The notes under the pieces were generated by a model. It was not told the origin of the DNA. It ran no database searches and worked only from the letters and a program-made list of their open reading frames with translations. This document shows, in pieces, positions 37,601 through 48,930 of a stretch of DNA of 64,000 nt. Origin of the DNA: Neodontobutis hainanensis (lineage: Eukaryota; Chordata; Actinopteri; Gobiiformes; Odontobutidae); assembly GCA_024349245.1 (NCBI GenBank), contig JALDNG010000026.1:413501-477500 (forward strand), written 5' to 3'. The stretch's first letter is position 1, and each line of letters starts with the position of its first letter. The translations under genes and the position numbers were made by a program.

Positions 37601-38209
37601 AAAGAAAACAGTCTATCCTCTGGGCTGTGCCTACTATTTCAACAAGCAGCTCAGCCTCATGTGCATGGGCAACCAAAATCATGTCTCGCTGTTGAGTAAT
37701 CTCTTCTTAACCTTGTAACATGAATATGACACCCAGTAATTTCTTTCTTGTAAAAACATAATTTTGTAACTTTATTTTCCAATGCCTCAGTTTATGCTCC
37801 CCATGTTTCTGCCGCTGCTTGCTTGTGTTACTGGGGTCTGACCTCCATGCGATCCAGTGTGGTGCGGGAGCTGCGCACACTGCTGGCCCTAAAGCTGCTC
37901 TGCTCAGACAAAGGCCCGTAGCGGAGGGCCAGCAGCTGACTGCGCAGCCTCAGGTACTGCCTGCGCAGACTGGGCTCAAAGCCACACTTAGCATTCTCTC
38001 TGAGCAGCTGGCTGCGTCTGCGGATGTACTGAGTTCGAAACTGTGGGAAGGTAGGTGTGCGGTATGCATTGTACCTGGAAAGGAGAAAAAGTGACGCATA
38101 TTTTACAAGGAAACAAAAGTATTTACACATTTTTGTAGATTAGATTCTGGTGGATTCCTGAGCCTCACCTTGCGTCCACTGCCAAAACCTGCTGCCAAAC
38201 TGCTGCCAT
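34611..38209 (-). CDS. wdr13: WD repeat-containing protein 13
   Basis: Nuclear WD40 protein linked to growth control and, in mouse, pancreatic beta-cell mass. Nine coding exons join in phase to 482 residues (human about 485): 38169-38209, 37843-38074, 37376-37485, 37007-37137, 36623-36930, 35957-36137, 35656-35797, 35439-35557, 34611-34795. The N-terminus MAAVWQQVLAVDARYNAY and the Arg-rich FRTQYIRRRSQLLREN segment are near-identical to human WDR13. The C-terminal half carries WD repeats, seen as DFAWSLSNDIIVSTSLDG, LRIWNTEDGRCIREV, LWAGDDRGSIFSFLFD, GSEDGCVYFFD and MVIIWRREQK. The start codon lies in an exon whose acceptor (attatgacag) is preceded by a 23-base T tract; the noncoding first exon has its donor at 38758/38759. 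Divergent from the small gene at 39482. Confidence 0.97.
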
Positions 38210-38758
38210 CCCACAAGCACTCTGGGTAGAAACGTAGCCACTGCCAGGGCAGATCTCTGTCATAATATAAAAAAAAAAAAAAAAAAAAAAAGAACTTGTG
38301 TGTGTATGATGTAAAATTACTGCTAATAGTACTATCAACATATCCTAGTTTGTGTTTTAACCCATCCCCCACAGACTATTCAAGTAGACAGGAACACATC
38401 ATGATGCAGAACTGAACCACAAATCTTCCATTTGGTGCATGCTAGGGGTTTTTAACAAATAATATAGTAAATAATTAGGGCAGATTAGACTACATAACGG
38501 AATGTCAATACTGCGTGTAAATAGGAAACAACAGTAGTCGCGGGGGAAAAAAAACAAACGTAGAAGCTAATATAGCTAACTCCCCAACAATTAGCAAATT
38601 GTTGTTTGCTAACCTTAACACTGCTATCTGTAATGCTCTTGCATTTTCTATTTGTTCGTTATTTTTAATCTAGCACTTCGTCTTTGTATTTTGTCTGACA
38701 TGACTACCGTAAAATAACAACACTAAAAAGAACTAGTTTTCATCACAGTGTAGCTCAC

Positions 38759-38860
38759 CTTCCTTAGCTTTTCTCCATCGCTGCTCTTGCTGTCAGGTCA
38801 CATGACCAGGATGTATCCGCCCTCTTTCACTGATGTGCAGTCCTGATATGACTCACACTT
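38759..38860 (-). promoter_or_regulatory. wdr13 first exon and promoter, with palindromic M-box/E-box
   Basis: A minus-strand donor (AAG|gtgagc) ends a noncoding first exon at 38759. Inside this stretch lies a perfect 12-base palindrome, ggtcacatgacc (38796-38807), containing TCACATGA, the core recognised by MITF/TFE-type bHLH-ZIP factors. Exact transcription start is unknown. Confidence 0.5.
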
Positions 38861-39481
38861 TAATATTTATTTATTATTATAACGTCTGCGATCAGTTAAA
38901 TACTTTTTGAGGAAATAAGGGACTCATAAGACAAATTTGGTCACATGTGTTTGAAAAAAATAATACATTGGCTACTTTTTGTTGTGCTTTTTGTTGTGCT
39001 CTAAATTACCATAAGGAGTATGCTTAACCATCATGTTGTTCTGATAAACTATGACCATCAGTTAATAACTTAAGATAGGTTCCTAAACGTACTGTTAGTA
39101 TGTTTGTCTATTTTGTTATTACATTATTGTATCTTTGATAAAAAATAATGGTCAATGAGGATTTAATATAGGCTACACTTTTCTTTAAGCTGTAACATGA
39201 TAAAAATGCTTTCTTGTCATAGACAGACACAGTTCCAGTGGGTTCACAATGGCAGTATTACAAGGTCAGCTCTGAGGTTTTGCCTGGCTCAGCAAAGACC
39301 TACAGAACTGTGGAGCATGCTGCTCAGCTGACGGGGCTCTTTGCTTGTTCATGGTGCTCTTTCTCGAGGGGGCCCCAGTGACAGAACCATTCACAAGCAT
39401 GGACCATAAATGACCGAGTTGAACACCCCGCATAGCACTGCATTTTGAAAAAAAGAGCACAGACTCTGGAGCATAGCCAAA
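38861..39481. other. gap between wdr13 promoter and the small lysine-rich gene
   Basis: AT-rich sequence of about 600 bases. It must hold the promoter and leader of the + strand small gene; the stretch 39220-39470 is richer in G and C. No other coding sequence is seen. Confidence 0.4.
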
Positions 39482-39988
39482 ATGCCAGGAACAAAAGGTA
39501 AGTTAAGGAGAAAAATAACTTATATTAAGAAGTAAAATTGTTCTATGAATACATTTTACAAATTTGAGTGACCCATCAGTGAAGTTGTTAGTAAATGTAC
39601 TACTGAACGTGTCACCTTTTTGCAGGTAATAAGTCGGACAAGAAGTCAACTACAAAGGTAGGAAAATTTGTTAATATTTAGTCATCCAAAATTATTTTGT
39701 AAAATATTGTTATTTACTCAGTGGTGTTTTTTTTACAGCAACCTCAGAGTCCTAAAGAGCAGCCGAAGAAAGTTGATCAGAAAGGAGATGATAACAAGAA
39801 GCAAGGAGGTAAGCATTTATGTGAACTAAAACAAGCTTTTTAAGTTGACCTTCATTCTAAAGCAGACTTTATCTATAAAGGGGATTTCACACAGTGCGGG
39901 TATGTGGTGCTGTGATTGCTGTATCTTCAGTGAAGCTATCTATCTGTGTCATCCCTTAGCAGGACAGCCGAAGGGAGAGAAGCAATAA
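39482..39988 (+). CDS. 48-residue lysine-rich disordered protein, unrecognised
   Basis: Four short exons join in phase: 39482-39497, 39626-39657, 39739-39808 and 39960-39988. Each junction has a consensus donor (AAAAG|gtaagt, AAAG|gtagga, GGAG|gtaagc) and acceptor. The product is 48 residues, starts MPGTKGNKSDKK and ends QPKGEKQ. Thirteen residues are Lys and seven Gln; there is no Cys, no aromatic residue and almost no hydrophobic one, so it should be disordered and basic. An AATAAA at 40364-40369 gives a plausible 3' end. It superficially resembles HMGN-like proteins but lacks the RRSARLSA nucleosome-binding motif. I do not recognise the family. Phase-consistent splice sites argue that it is real, but with so little sequence it could also be a noncoding transcript. 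Confidence 0.55.
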
Positions 39989-41387
39989 CTTCCAGGCATT
40001 TGTGAAGATGGCTTTGGAGACACTGCTGGGGTCCTGCCGTCGTAAACGTGGAGGTTCTTGAGGCAGGCAAGGCTGAGTGCACCTTCCCTTCCATTTGCAC
40101 TGTTGCCTGTAGATTGGCCTATTGTAAGGCCTACCAATATAGCAACTCTTGCAGAGACATAAAGTAACCTGATCTCCATCCATCCCCATCTGTTGTCCGC
40201 CCTCTTTTCGGTCCTGTTCCTACTCTGTCCCCTCTGGCTGATTTGATGCTTTGAAGCAGACTCCATATTTAATCATACCCTCATTAAATAGTCTGTTACC
40301 CTAATGCAGTCCCTTCCCGACTCACACCATAATGACAGTACAACACATTCTTGTAAATAATGAAATAAATAAACAACTATTTATTACTGCAATCCAAGTA
40401 ATTTGACATATTTTGATTTCATATGTTCAGTTTTAATAATCACAACAATACCCAGAAAAGTGTTTGATGTAAAATTTTATAAAAATATCTCAAGTGTATC
40501 AGTGCATTAACATTTACAGGAAAGAGACATGAACGTCAGAATATCATTGAAAATAGATTTAGTAATACTGGGTGCTAAATGTCTATTCTTTAAATCTAAA
40601 ACTACAGCTTCTGTATTAGAAGCATTTATTTTTTTCAACATAATGATATATTGGGATCGTTCTTCAAGTAAACATGACATACGTAATAAATCATTAAAGC
40701 AGCAGTGTAGTATACATATGTACATAGGAATTGGGATTTCTTAAATCTGTCACATCATCTGTAATATAAAACTTGAATGGGGGAAACTGGAGGACTTTAG
40801 AATCAAATACTAAGCACATCTGACTCCACACACATTTTTAAGAAAAACAAACACACATACAAAACAAGGTACACCGTTCAGTCACAATAAATTAAATCTA
40901 ATTCATTAATTTTCACTAATTGATTTATTATTTTAAATATTAAAAATGCTGCCTTGTGTTGATAGCTTGTGCTCACATCTCCTCTATGTAAACTCCTTTC
41001 CCATGCTTAAACAGAAAACCCCTTTTAAAAGGCTAAATACGAGATGGTAAAAAAGAGAACTTAAAGATCTGCCACAGAAGCCTAGAAATAATCCTCACGA
41101 AGAAGCAGCCGAGCTCCACCATGCTGATAGGTATTGATTATGACTCACAGTGAGACATTAGTAACTGCTGCCACAACAGGGCTTGACAACTGCGACTCAT
41201 ATTAAAAAAAGGGTAAAATGAGCAGAAAAAGTATAGTATGAAAAAAAAACTAGTATGCAGGTATGCAGTATCTGAACATGGTTATTCTCTGTCACTCGGA
41301 GGCATGACCCTGTCACAGTGGGGCAGTAATGAGCAAACTATAACATTATTGCTTCCTTTATATCGTTTTTTTTCTACCATTTAACTT
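39989..41387. other. converging 3' ends of the small gene and porcn
   Basis: AT-rich. It holds the 3'UTR of the small gene (AATAAA at 40364-40369) and the 3'UTR of porcn on the other strand, with minus-strand AATAAA candidates at 40378-40383, 40624 and 40924. If the distal porcn signal is used the two transcripts nearly touch. No further gene is seen. Confidence 0.5.
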
Positions 41388-44300
41388 TTAAAGAATGAGG
41401 CGGTACAAAATCCAACAACCAAACGTTACCCAGTGGCTTGTCCAGCTCAGCCCTGACCACCTCTGAATGGTATGATGCGTGATATCATCCTGTAGGGGGC
41501 AGTAAATATGGTATAAGTAGTTTTATAGTCACAATACACTTAAATTAAATAGCTTTCCAATGCATTTCATAAACTGTGATGCCTATGTTGAAGGCGCACC
41601 TCATCCTCCTCCATGATATCCACACTGGAGTTGAATACGGAGCCCAGGTATGTCAGGTGTAAGATGGACAAAGCGCCGAATACTAGGTTTATTATATGCA
41701 CCCAGAGATTCTGCAGAAAATAAGTCATAACTGTTGTTTTTTCATAAAAATAAAATAATATTACAAACTCAGCTGCACTAAACAATCAGTGCTTTTTGTA
41801 TTTTAATTAGTGCTATTACGGGAAAAATAATCTAATATGCACCTGCTGGAAATAATTGTTGGAAATGGTGCACAAGTACTTGAAAGTATTACTTAATACT
41901 TTCTTTGAACTATGTACTTAACTTATGACACGCAATTAAGTCTGTATGACACAACTGCAACACAATTAAATGTTAAGTTTCTTGTTTTTTAAGTTTGCTT
42001 GTTGCTGTAACAAAACTAAAATACATTCATAAACTAGATATGGATGGTACACCAGCATAACTGCACACATTACATTCATAGACAGGCACATGCACCTGGG
42101 TGGGCCTGGGTATGAAGGGAAAAGAAAGTATCTCCTTATTAGATACATGCTGGAGCTTGTACCTAAATGAAATAAGCTGTTTGATTAAAGTATGGTATTG
42201 TAATAATGTAAAAATAATATGTTGTTAAGCACTGAAAGTCAACAGCTGTATCTGAATGTAAGTTACTGTATGTGAATAATAAAAAAAGAAAAAATTTAAA
42301 TAAAAACAAGCTCAGCATAATTCAGATTTATCACAATGTAATTCTGAAAAAAAATGTACTAATAATGATTGATTATTACTTTAAACCTAACCAGAATAGC
42401 AGAAAAGAACACCCATTACCTTTTTGTTCTTGTGTGTGCAGTTTGGTTGGCATTTTCTCGACAGTATACAAGCATTAAAGATAGCTGCAAGCCTCTTCCG
42501 CAACACTGAAAAAAACACAAGACATAAGAGTTTTTTTTATAATGATAGCTTATAGCGCTGCAAATAACACAACCAGAGTATAACAATAAGTGGTCTAATT
42601 AGACTTTACAGCAAACCTAAGCACTTTCTGTAAATTAAAAGATATCAATGTGGACAACAACAAGCACACTTACCATGCTCAATGTACGTGATGAAACCCA
42701 GAGATATGAGCACTGCACAAAGATGGAAACTTAAACCCTGAAATGAAATCAGTGAACTTACTGACCCAAACACATACAACAATACAAAATGTCTTTAAAA
42801 TTGTGTATATATTTTAGGGTTAACTATAGAGTACCTACATGCAATAATGCACTGGCAGTATATGTCACCATGACCGCAGTAAATGTTCCAAATTTTAAAG
42901 CACTCTTAAAAACATCTGTGAATTGAGAGTATCATTGTAATTGTTTGTTTGAATGAACCATTATCAAAGTTTGTTGCCAGAAAGACATCAGTATTATTAC
43001 TCACAGGTGTGCAGAAAGCGAGACATTGGCATATTCCAGCAGGTAACCACCTCCACCATCGAACGAGGAAACTCTATGCTCATAGGCTTTGATACAGCCA
43101 GGTCCCTTTAAAAATCAAAATATGGTTAAGTAAAGAACTCTTAAAATGATTTATTTTATGTCAGTGTTATATTTACAGCCCTGACCATTTCAGATTTTCT
43201 TTCTCCTCTGTAAAACCTGCCCCAGCGAGAGTGGCGGTAGTTTCACTCAAATAGCCCACAAAATAATTGCTGAAGTGGAACGACATTGTGTTTTCATAGG
43301 CCAGCAGCCACCTAAAGATGAGTGTGAAACAAGTGAAAAAGTCACTACAGATTTCACTTCAGTGTGCATTAGGCCTATACAACCCAAACACAACTTACTT
43401 TGCCACTGTCCCCCTTTGCAGCAAATCAATATAAAAAGGGGAAATTTAACAGTTACTTGCGTTAAAACCAAATGATTCAGTTATTTGCAAGAAACAAGAA
43501 ATACACAATCTTTACCTGATCTTCCTTCTCTTTTTGCTGTGAGCCACCCAAACAACAGAGAAATGTGTTTAAAGTATTGAGAAATAATAATCAGGGATTT
43601 GACCTCTCTAGCGTTTGAATGTGCCCCTTACCTTCGTAGAAGCTTGTCTCCGAAAACAGGTATAAAATAGGGAAAGAGGTATGGTGCCACGCAGTTTGAA
43701 AGACAAAGGCATACCTGGCTCTTCACCCAGCTAAAAGATACTTTTAAAAACCATGATAAACTCTGAGGTGAAGAAAGCACAAAATATTTAAATTATTAGC
43801 ATCTAGTGACCGAATTAATCACCTAACCTTTAACAATATGAGATATGAGGTATTACACTTACCATCTTACGTCCTTCTAACGCTTCTTTGTAACTGTTGA
43901 AGCTGATCCAGGGACCAAAGATGACTGTACCCACAAAGTAAATATAGCCCATGAACTCAATGGGTGATGGGACACCAGCAACAATACCTCGGTCTAAATC
44001 AAAGGCTAGAGAGATGGCTTTCATGGCAACCACCATCTGTGATCCTAGAGAATGGAAAGAATAACAGATTATTACAGTGTTTTTGCAACATGTGTGGTTT
44101 AACTTTTTTTTTCATTAACTTTGCTCCTGGAAAGCTGGCTTACCTCTCATCTTGTGCCAGTTGGTGGCATCCATCATATGCAGCTCCCTAATGAAGTTGT
44201 AATTCAGTAGATGCAAAACATCTTTAATCATTCACTTAACAATTTAAAAGTGTTCGGCTCCAATCCCTGTTTTCTTACCCTAATAGTAGATAGATAAGCA

Positions 44301-44681
44301 CAGTTATGGAGAGAAACGTGCCCCGCATAGTAGAGTGTCGGCACAAGAAAAGGAAGAGGTAGCAGAGAAGGCTGAGAAGCACCACCCAGATCATGTGAAG
44401 TTCAAAGAACAGGTAAAGAGTGTAGAAGCCTGCTGCCACTGTGCCCAGGTGTTTTAGAGAGGATGAAAGGCCTGACATAGAAAGGGATAAAAGTTAAGAC
44501 GTATAAGCTGAGACAAAATAAAAAGCATATTTTAACTTATCTTACCCAGCATCCAGAGAAATCGACACAGCAAGCACATGACCAGCAGCTGCCATACCTG
44601 CTCCAGGCCCTGCTGAGCTGTAGGCAGCAGGCAGCCCTGAGCAAGTGCCTCAAAAAACTTCTGTCGACTGAACACTCCCAT
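41388..44681 (-). CDS. porcn: protein-serine O-palmitoleoyltransferase porcupine
   Basis: MBOAT-family ER membrane enzyme that attaches palmitoleate to a serine of Wnt proteins, needed for Wnt secretion. Thirteen exons join in phase to 457 residues (human up to 461): 44546-44681, 44279-44471, 44144-44187, 43863-44044, 43632-43762, 43516-43536, 43186-43311, 43005-43105, 42839-42915, 42674-42737, 42420-42505, 41600-41710, 41388-41489. Conserved phrases include EALAQGCLLPTAQQGLEQVW, SLLCYLFLFLCRHST, FDLDRGIVAGVPSPIEFMGY, FVGTVIFGPWISF and FPRSMVEVVT. The MBOAT catalytic histidine is in SALLHG (His337, last codon of exon 9). Multiple hydrophobic helices are evident. The 21-base exon 6 (KKRRKI) corresponds to the alternatively spliced KKRKAR region of mammalian PORCN and can be skipped in frame. 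The start MGVFSRQKFFEAL aligns with the human N-terminus. Confidence 0.96.
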
Positions 44682-45241
44682 GGCTGGACTTAAACAGCAC
44701 AGAGGCCATACAACGTTAGTTACTTGTTTTTTGTGCAAGTGCAACTAAACACAGTAGGTGTTGCACTGGCACATAGCAGGAAAACCGGTAGAGCTCATAA
44801 GCCTTACCAAACTTGAATATGAATCAATCAATGCAGACTAGGGTGGTGTGTTAACATTGTGCATGCTACATTTTTGGGAAAAATCTAAATGATTTTTATA
44901 ATAGTGAAATGACATTCGACCTCATCAAATAAAGCTATATCTAATTATCTATTCAACAGTAAGAGTAGGCATTTACAATGGTAATACGCAAGGCATGGTC
45001 ACTCCGCAATGCAGTCGACCAATACATTGAGAGGACAGCAATCAAAGCTGAATGCAGTAAATGCAGGCTGATGAATATTTGTTTAACACATTTAATGTAA
45101 ACAGTATTAAAGCTCCCAATGCTGCCTATAACCTTAACAGAGCCAACAGGATTTGCCATGCTATGGTAAAAGCCGTCCCCCAGCCCCCGATTTACAAGCA
45201 GATGACTGGACGCCTAGGGCATGCCAGAGAAGCAGACCTAC

Positions 45242-45560
45242 CTTCAGAACAGGGGCTAGTGTTTCCTCGGTGTTTCGAGCGGACAGTTCCCGTTCCCTTT
45301 TACTCGGTTTGTGTTGTGTTACCGTTGCCTTTTACGCGCTCTTGAGCCAGATGATGTTCATCTGGATGACTCCCATTGTCACAGCATCAGCTTCACTTGC
45401 CTGACGCCTAGAGATCCGTGCGTAGGGGTGGCACCCAATCCGCTGCTTTGGAACAACGACGTACGCCAATCATCGGAGCCGTTGGCTTTGAGTGACACTT
45501 GAACTAGCCAATAGTAATTATCGCTTTTCATTTTTCGTACAGTTGGCACCAATAGGATGT
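45242..45560 (-). promoter_or_regulatory. porcn noncoding first exon and promoter with four CCAAT boxes
   Basis: A minus-strand donor (GAAG|gtaggt, boundary 45241/45242) marks a noncoding exon. Upstream of it, CCAAT occurs on the plus strand at 45435-45439, 45466-45470, 45508-45512 and 45549-45553, spaced 31, 42 and 41 bases. No TATA box is evident. This looks like an NF-Y-driven housekeeping promoter. Confidence 0.6.
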
Positions 45561-46025
45561 GTACAGCGTGAAGATGGACAGAATCTGGCAATTGTCAAAG
45601 TATAACTCTTAATTGAACATTTTTGATTATAATAAAAAAAAAATTAAACAGTGTGGATTAATTTAATATGTTTTCCTGGTATAGACATACATACACAAGC
45701 CTACATTATTTGCATTAAATACACCATATTTCAAAAGGCACAGCTACAACATTTCAGAGAAGAAAAAATGCTAACTGCTTGCTACATTTTTCATTTTTTA
45801 TTAAACCAAAAACCGTTTAAAGCAAAAAGGTAATTGTTGTAGACACATTTCAGATTAAGCAGCATTAAAAAAAAGCAATTCAAACATTAAGATACAATCA
45901 TCTCAAATGGCCACAAGCTGTATATATTAAAACATAATCTTCAGAATGATCATTTTTAAACTTATTTTTCACATATTTGGCAGGGATTGAGAAGCCATCA
46001 CGATTATTTTTTTCATGCTTATCTT
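45561..46025. other. gap between porcn promoter and the THAP gene
   Basis: AT-rich sequence that includes the 3'UTR of the THAP/zinc-finger gene. A minus-strand AATAAA candidate (TTTATT on plus) lies near 45796. No gene or repeat is seen. Confidence 0.5.
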
Positions 46026-48760
46026 TTAAACTTTGCTCAAAATATATCTATAATTTCTTTTGACATCGAGCATTGCTGATGTGAGGTACTGGGGTGAAAA
46101 CATCTGTAGCGTAGGTGGAAGAACAGGAGACTGTGGTAGATGTGGCTGAACAAAGTCTTGAGAAGGGTGGACTGATGATGCCTCCCACGGGCCTCGTCGT
46201 CTTTTACTCAAGATAGGTACAGGTGAAGGTGGACGGGAGCCATGGACATAATCAGCCATGGCAGGTGCATGCTTCGTGTGCGCCCTCTTTGTTTGCATGG
46301 CTGCAGTTGTGGACATATCAGGCACAAGGGTTGTTGAAGATTCCGGATTTGGTGGTGTGGCTATTGGCTCTGTAGACGGATCTGTTTTTTCTGGTGTGGG
46401 TGCACCAGTCTGCATAAAAGTTATCAGATTTGGCACTGAGGACTTGGTGCTCTCAGTTGTGCAAATAAAGGACATAAAGGCTTTTAATACATCAGGCGGT
46501 AGTGGTTTGGAAACGGATAAAGAGGCTGTTGATTGTTTTATTAGCGGTAATATTATAGGTTGACTTGACTCGGGATTTGGTGATGTGGATGTTTTGACTC
46601 TTGATGATCTTGGCTTTGGTGTTGTAACTCTAAAGATAGATTTTTCTGGTTCGGTGGATAAATTATTAAAAACCTTTACTGCCTCCGGTTTTAGTGATGT
46701 AGACGGTTCTGGCGCTGGTTGTGTGTCTATTAAGTCTGTAGATTGTCCTTGAAGTGGTTGGGTGGCTGTAGAAGGCTGGGGTTTTCTTTTAGATTTTGAT
46801 ATAAAGGATACAAAGGCTGCATGTAAGTCTGTTTTTTGTGGCTTGCAGGTAAATGCTGGCCCTGGTTTTGGGCGAGTTACTGTAAATGCTTCTTTACAAT
46901 GGTAAGGAAGTTCCACTTGTTCTTCTTTTTCTGGTGTGGGTTCAACAGTTTGGCTATCAGTGCTCATTGATGGTGCTGTAGTACTGGAGTTCTGAGCCTC
47001 ATTAAGATTATTTTCATTCAATTCAAGATCATCACTCTTACTGGCTTGACTTCCACTTGGCACATTCAGAGTATCACCTGTAACAGTATATTTCTCAAAA
47101 TTGGTTTCTGTGGAAATCTGTGGCTGGAATAAAACATGATTGTGTCGCTTACAAAACAATGTGCCACACTGTGTGCACTTCCTTGCATCTCTTACGTGTA
47201 AAAGTTTGTGACGCTTAAGGTTATGAATTGTAGGAAAGGATCGATTGCACATGTTACACTTAAATGAAAGATCCTCTACACGGATCTGTCTGTCTGTCAC
47301 AGACTCAATATTGGTGCTCCTTTCACATACTTCAGAGGGGGTGGAACATTTTTCTTCACTTGGCTTTTCTTGGTCATGGAGCGGTTTGTGTTTTGCAAGC
47401 ATTGAGCCATCAGTAAATCTACCATTGCACACTTCACACCGAAACACACCTAAGGGATCAACTACAGATTTTAAGAGCAAGATCGGTTTTATGTGTGGTG
47501 ACAAGCCTGCTGTTTCTAGTACACTGGATAGCTTAATCTCATCTTTCTCTTGCAGTACCACTTCCTCCTACAAAAAGACAAACACAGCAACAATTATCTC
47601 ATGCTTCCAGTTTTAAGGGAAATTGATTTTAAAACAAAACAGTCAATGAAATGAGAGCTTTACACAATAAAATTACAATTAAATTTAATTTGCAATAGTC
47701 TATATTTTAAAAGAACCTTTGTTAGAGTGGAACTTGTCACTTCCTGTTTTTCCTCTTCACATTGGTCAGTTTCCATCAAGACAGTATTGTTTAACAGATG
47801 GACCTCACCAAGAGGCTTCTTCTGTGTTCTTGGAGATTTTTTCTTTACTTTCACATAAGATGCTATGGAGGGTGTGCATGGTCTTAATCTGCTTCAGAAA
47901 AGTGAAGTCAAAACAATCATTAGAGACACATTAGAGAAGCGTGCACTGCAAAACAACAAAAGTGTGCTAAAATCTCTTCAAACTACAAAACAATATTATC
48001 ACAGAGAGGAAAAATACTTTACAAGACACATTTTGATGTCTTGGTAACAGAATGTTAAAAATCAGTCTAAGATACAGTATAATGTACATCATAAAACTTG
48101 AAGCCATAAATTACATGATTTAAAAAAGTATAATGATTAGATTGTAGTTACAAGTGATTCTAAATTTACTAAATACAGTTTTGAAGGTGACAACACAAAT
48201 ATTCGTGTATCTTGCCTTGTTCCTTTGCTGGGCTGTAGGTTTGGAAACACAGAAGGGACAAAATCTGGGTTGGAGTTATCCAATGACAATTGACCTGTCA
48301 AATACAACACAATAATGGTCATGTAAGTAGGTATAATGGGCTATAAAAGTTTTCCAAATACTTGTTTGTGTAAGAATGTGGCTCCATTGTCCATGCACCC
48401 TTTCAAGAACGTGTTAATAAATAAAAGCCAAATACAAATTTACACTAACATTCCTGCACAAGCTTTACCTTTACATCTATTACTTAAAGTGAAACAGTAT
48501 TTAATACTTATTCTACTGTACAGTAACTGTCTGTCTAGTATATTCGTAAATATACCTGAAATAAAATGAGCGCTACAGATCCGAGAGTCAGGGCTAAGGT
48601 CTGCAATGATGCCGTTCGCTTTTTCAATTGCTTCAAGCCATAGCCGCCGACGTTTCACCTTAAACGGTCGCTTGCTCTTTGCGGTTGGTATCGTGTAAAA
48701 TTTAAGTGTTCTTTCTTTGGTAGGTCGGTTAAAACAACCAGCAATGCAGCATTCCGACAT
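46026..48760 (-). CDS. THAP-domain protein with C2H2 zinc fingers
   Basis: Probable DNA-binding transcription regulator. Four exons join in phase to 665 residues: 48556-48760, 48216-48294, 47717-47888, 46026-47567. Residues 1 to about 90 form a THAP (C2CH) domain: CCIAGC at 4-9, a basic middle, WLEAI, then CSAHF and the trailing NPDFVPSVFP seen after many THAP domains. Exon 4 encodes C2H2 fingers at about 196-216 (CEVC...HKPLH) and 256-276 (CNMC...HKLLH) and a degenerate third (CTQC...HNH) near 283-296. The rest is Ser/Thr/Pro-rich and low complexity. The intron after exon 2 starts with GC (ACAAG|gcaaga), the only donor there that keeps phase. THAP domains derive from P-element-type transposases; fusion to C2H2 fingers is known in fish but uncommon. 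I cannot name the orthologue. Confidence 0.85.
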
Positions 48761-48930
48761 TTTTCCCTTTATAGTAGAGTGGATTTTGAGACAGAAGACG
48801 TTGAGCAATTGTAGTGGATGCTGCTAAACTCAACTTCCGTAGCTGATGGCGCACGCACCCAACGGAAGACATCTGATTGGCTGTCACCATCCTGGACATT
48901 TCACAAGTTTGTGTGACCCACACAGGTATT
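48761..48930 (-). promoter_or_regulatory. promoter of the THAP gene
   Basis: Directly upstream of the start codon lies CG-containing sequence (gatggcgcacgcacccaacgg) and an inverted CCAAT (gattggctg, near 48873). The 5'UTR is probably short and in the first coding exon. Confidence 0.4.
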
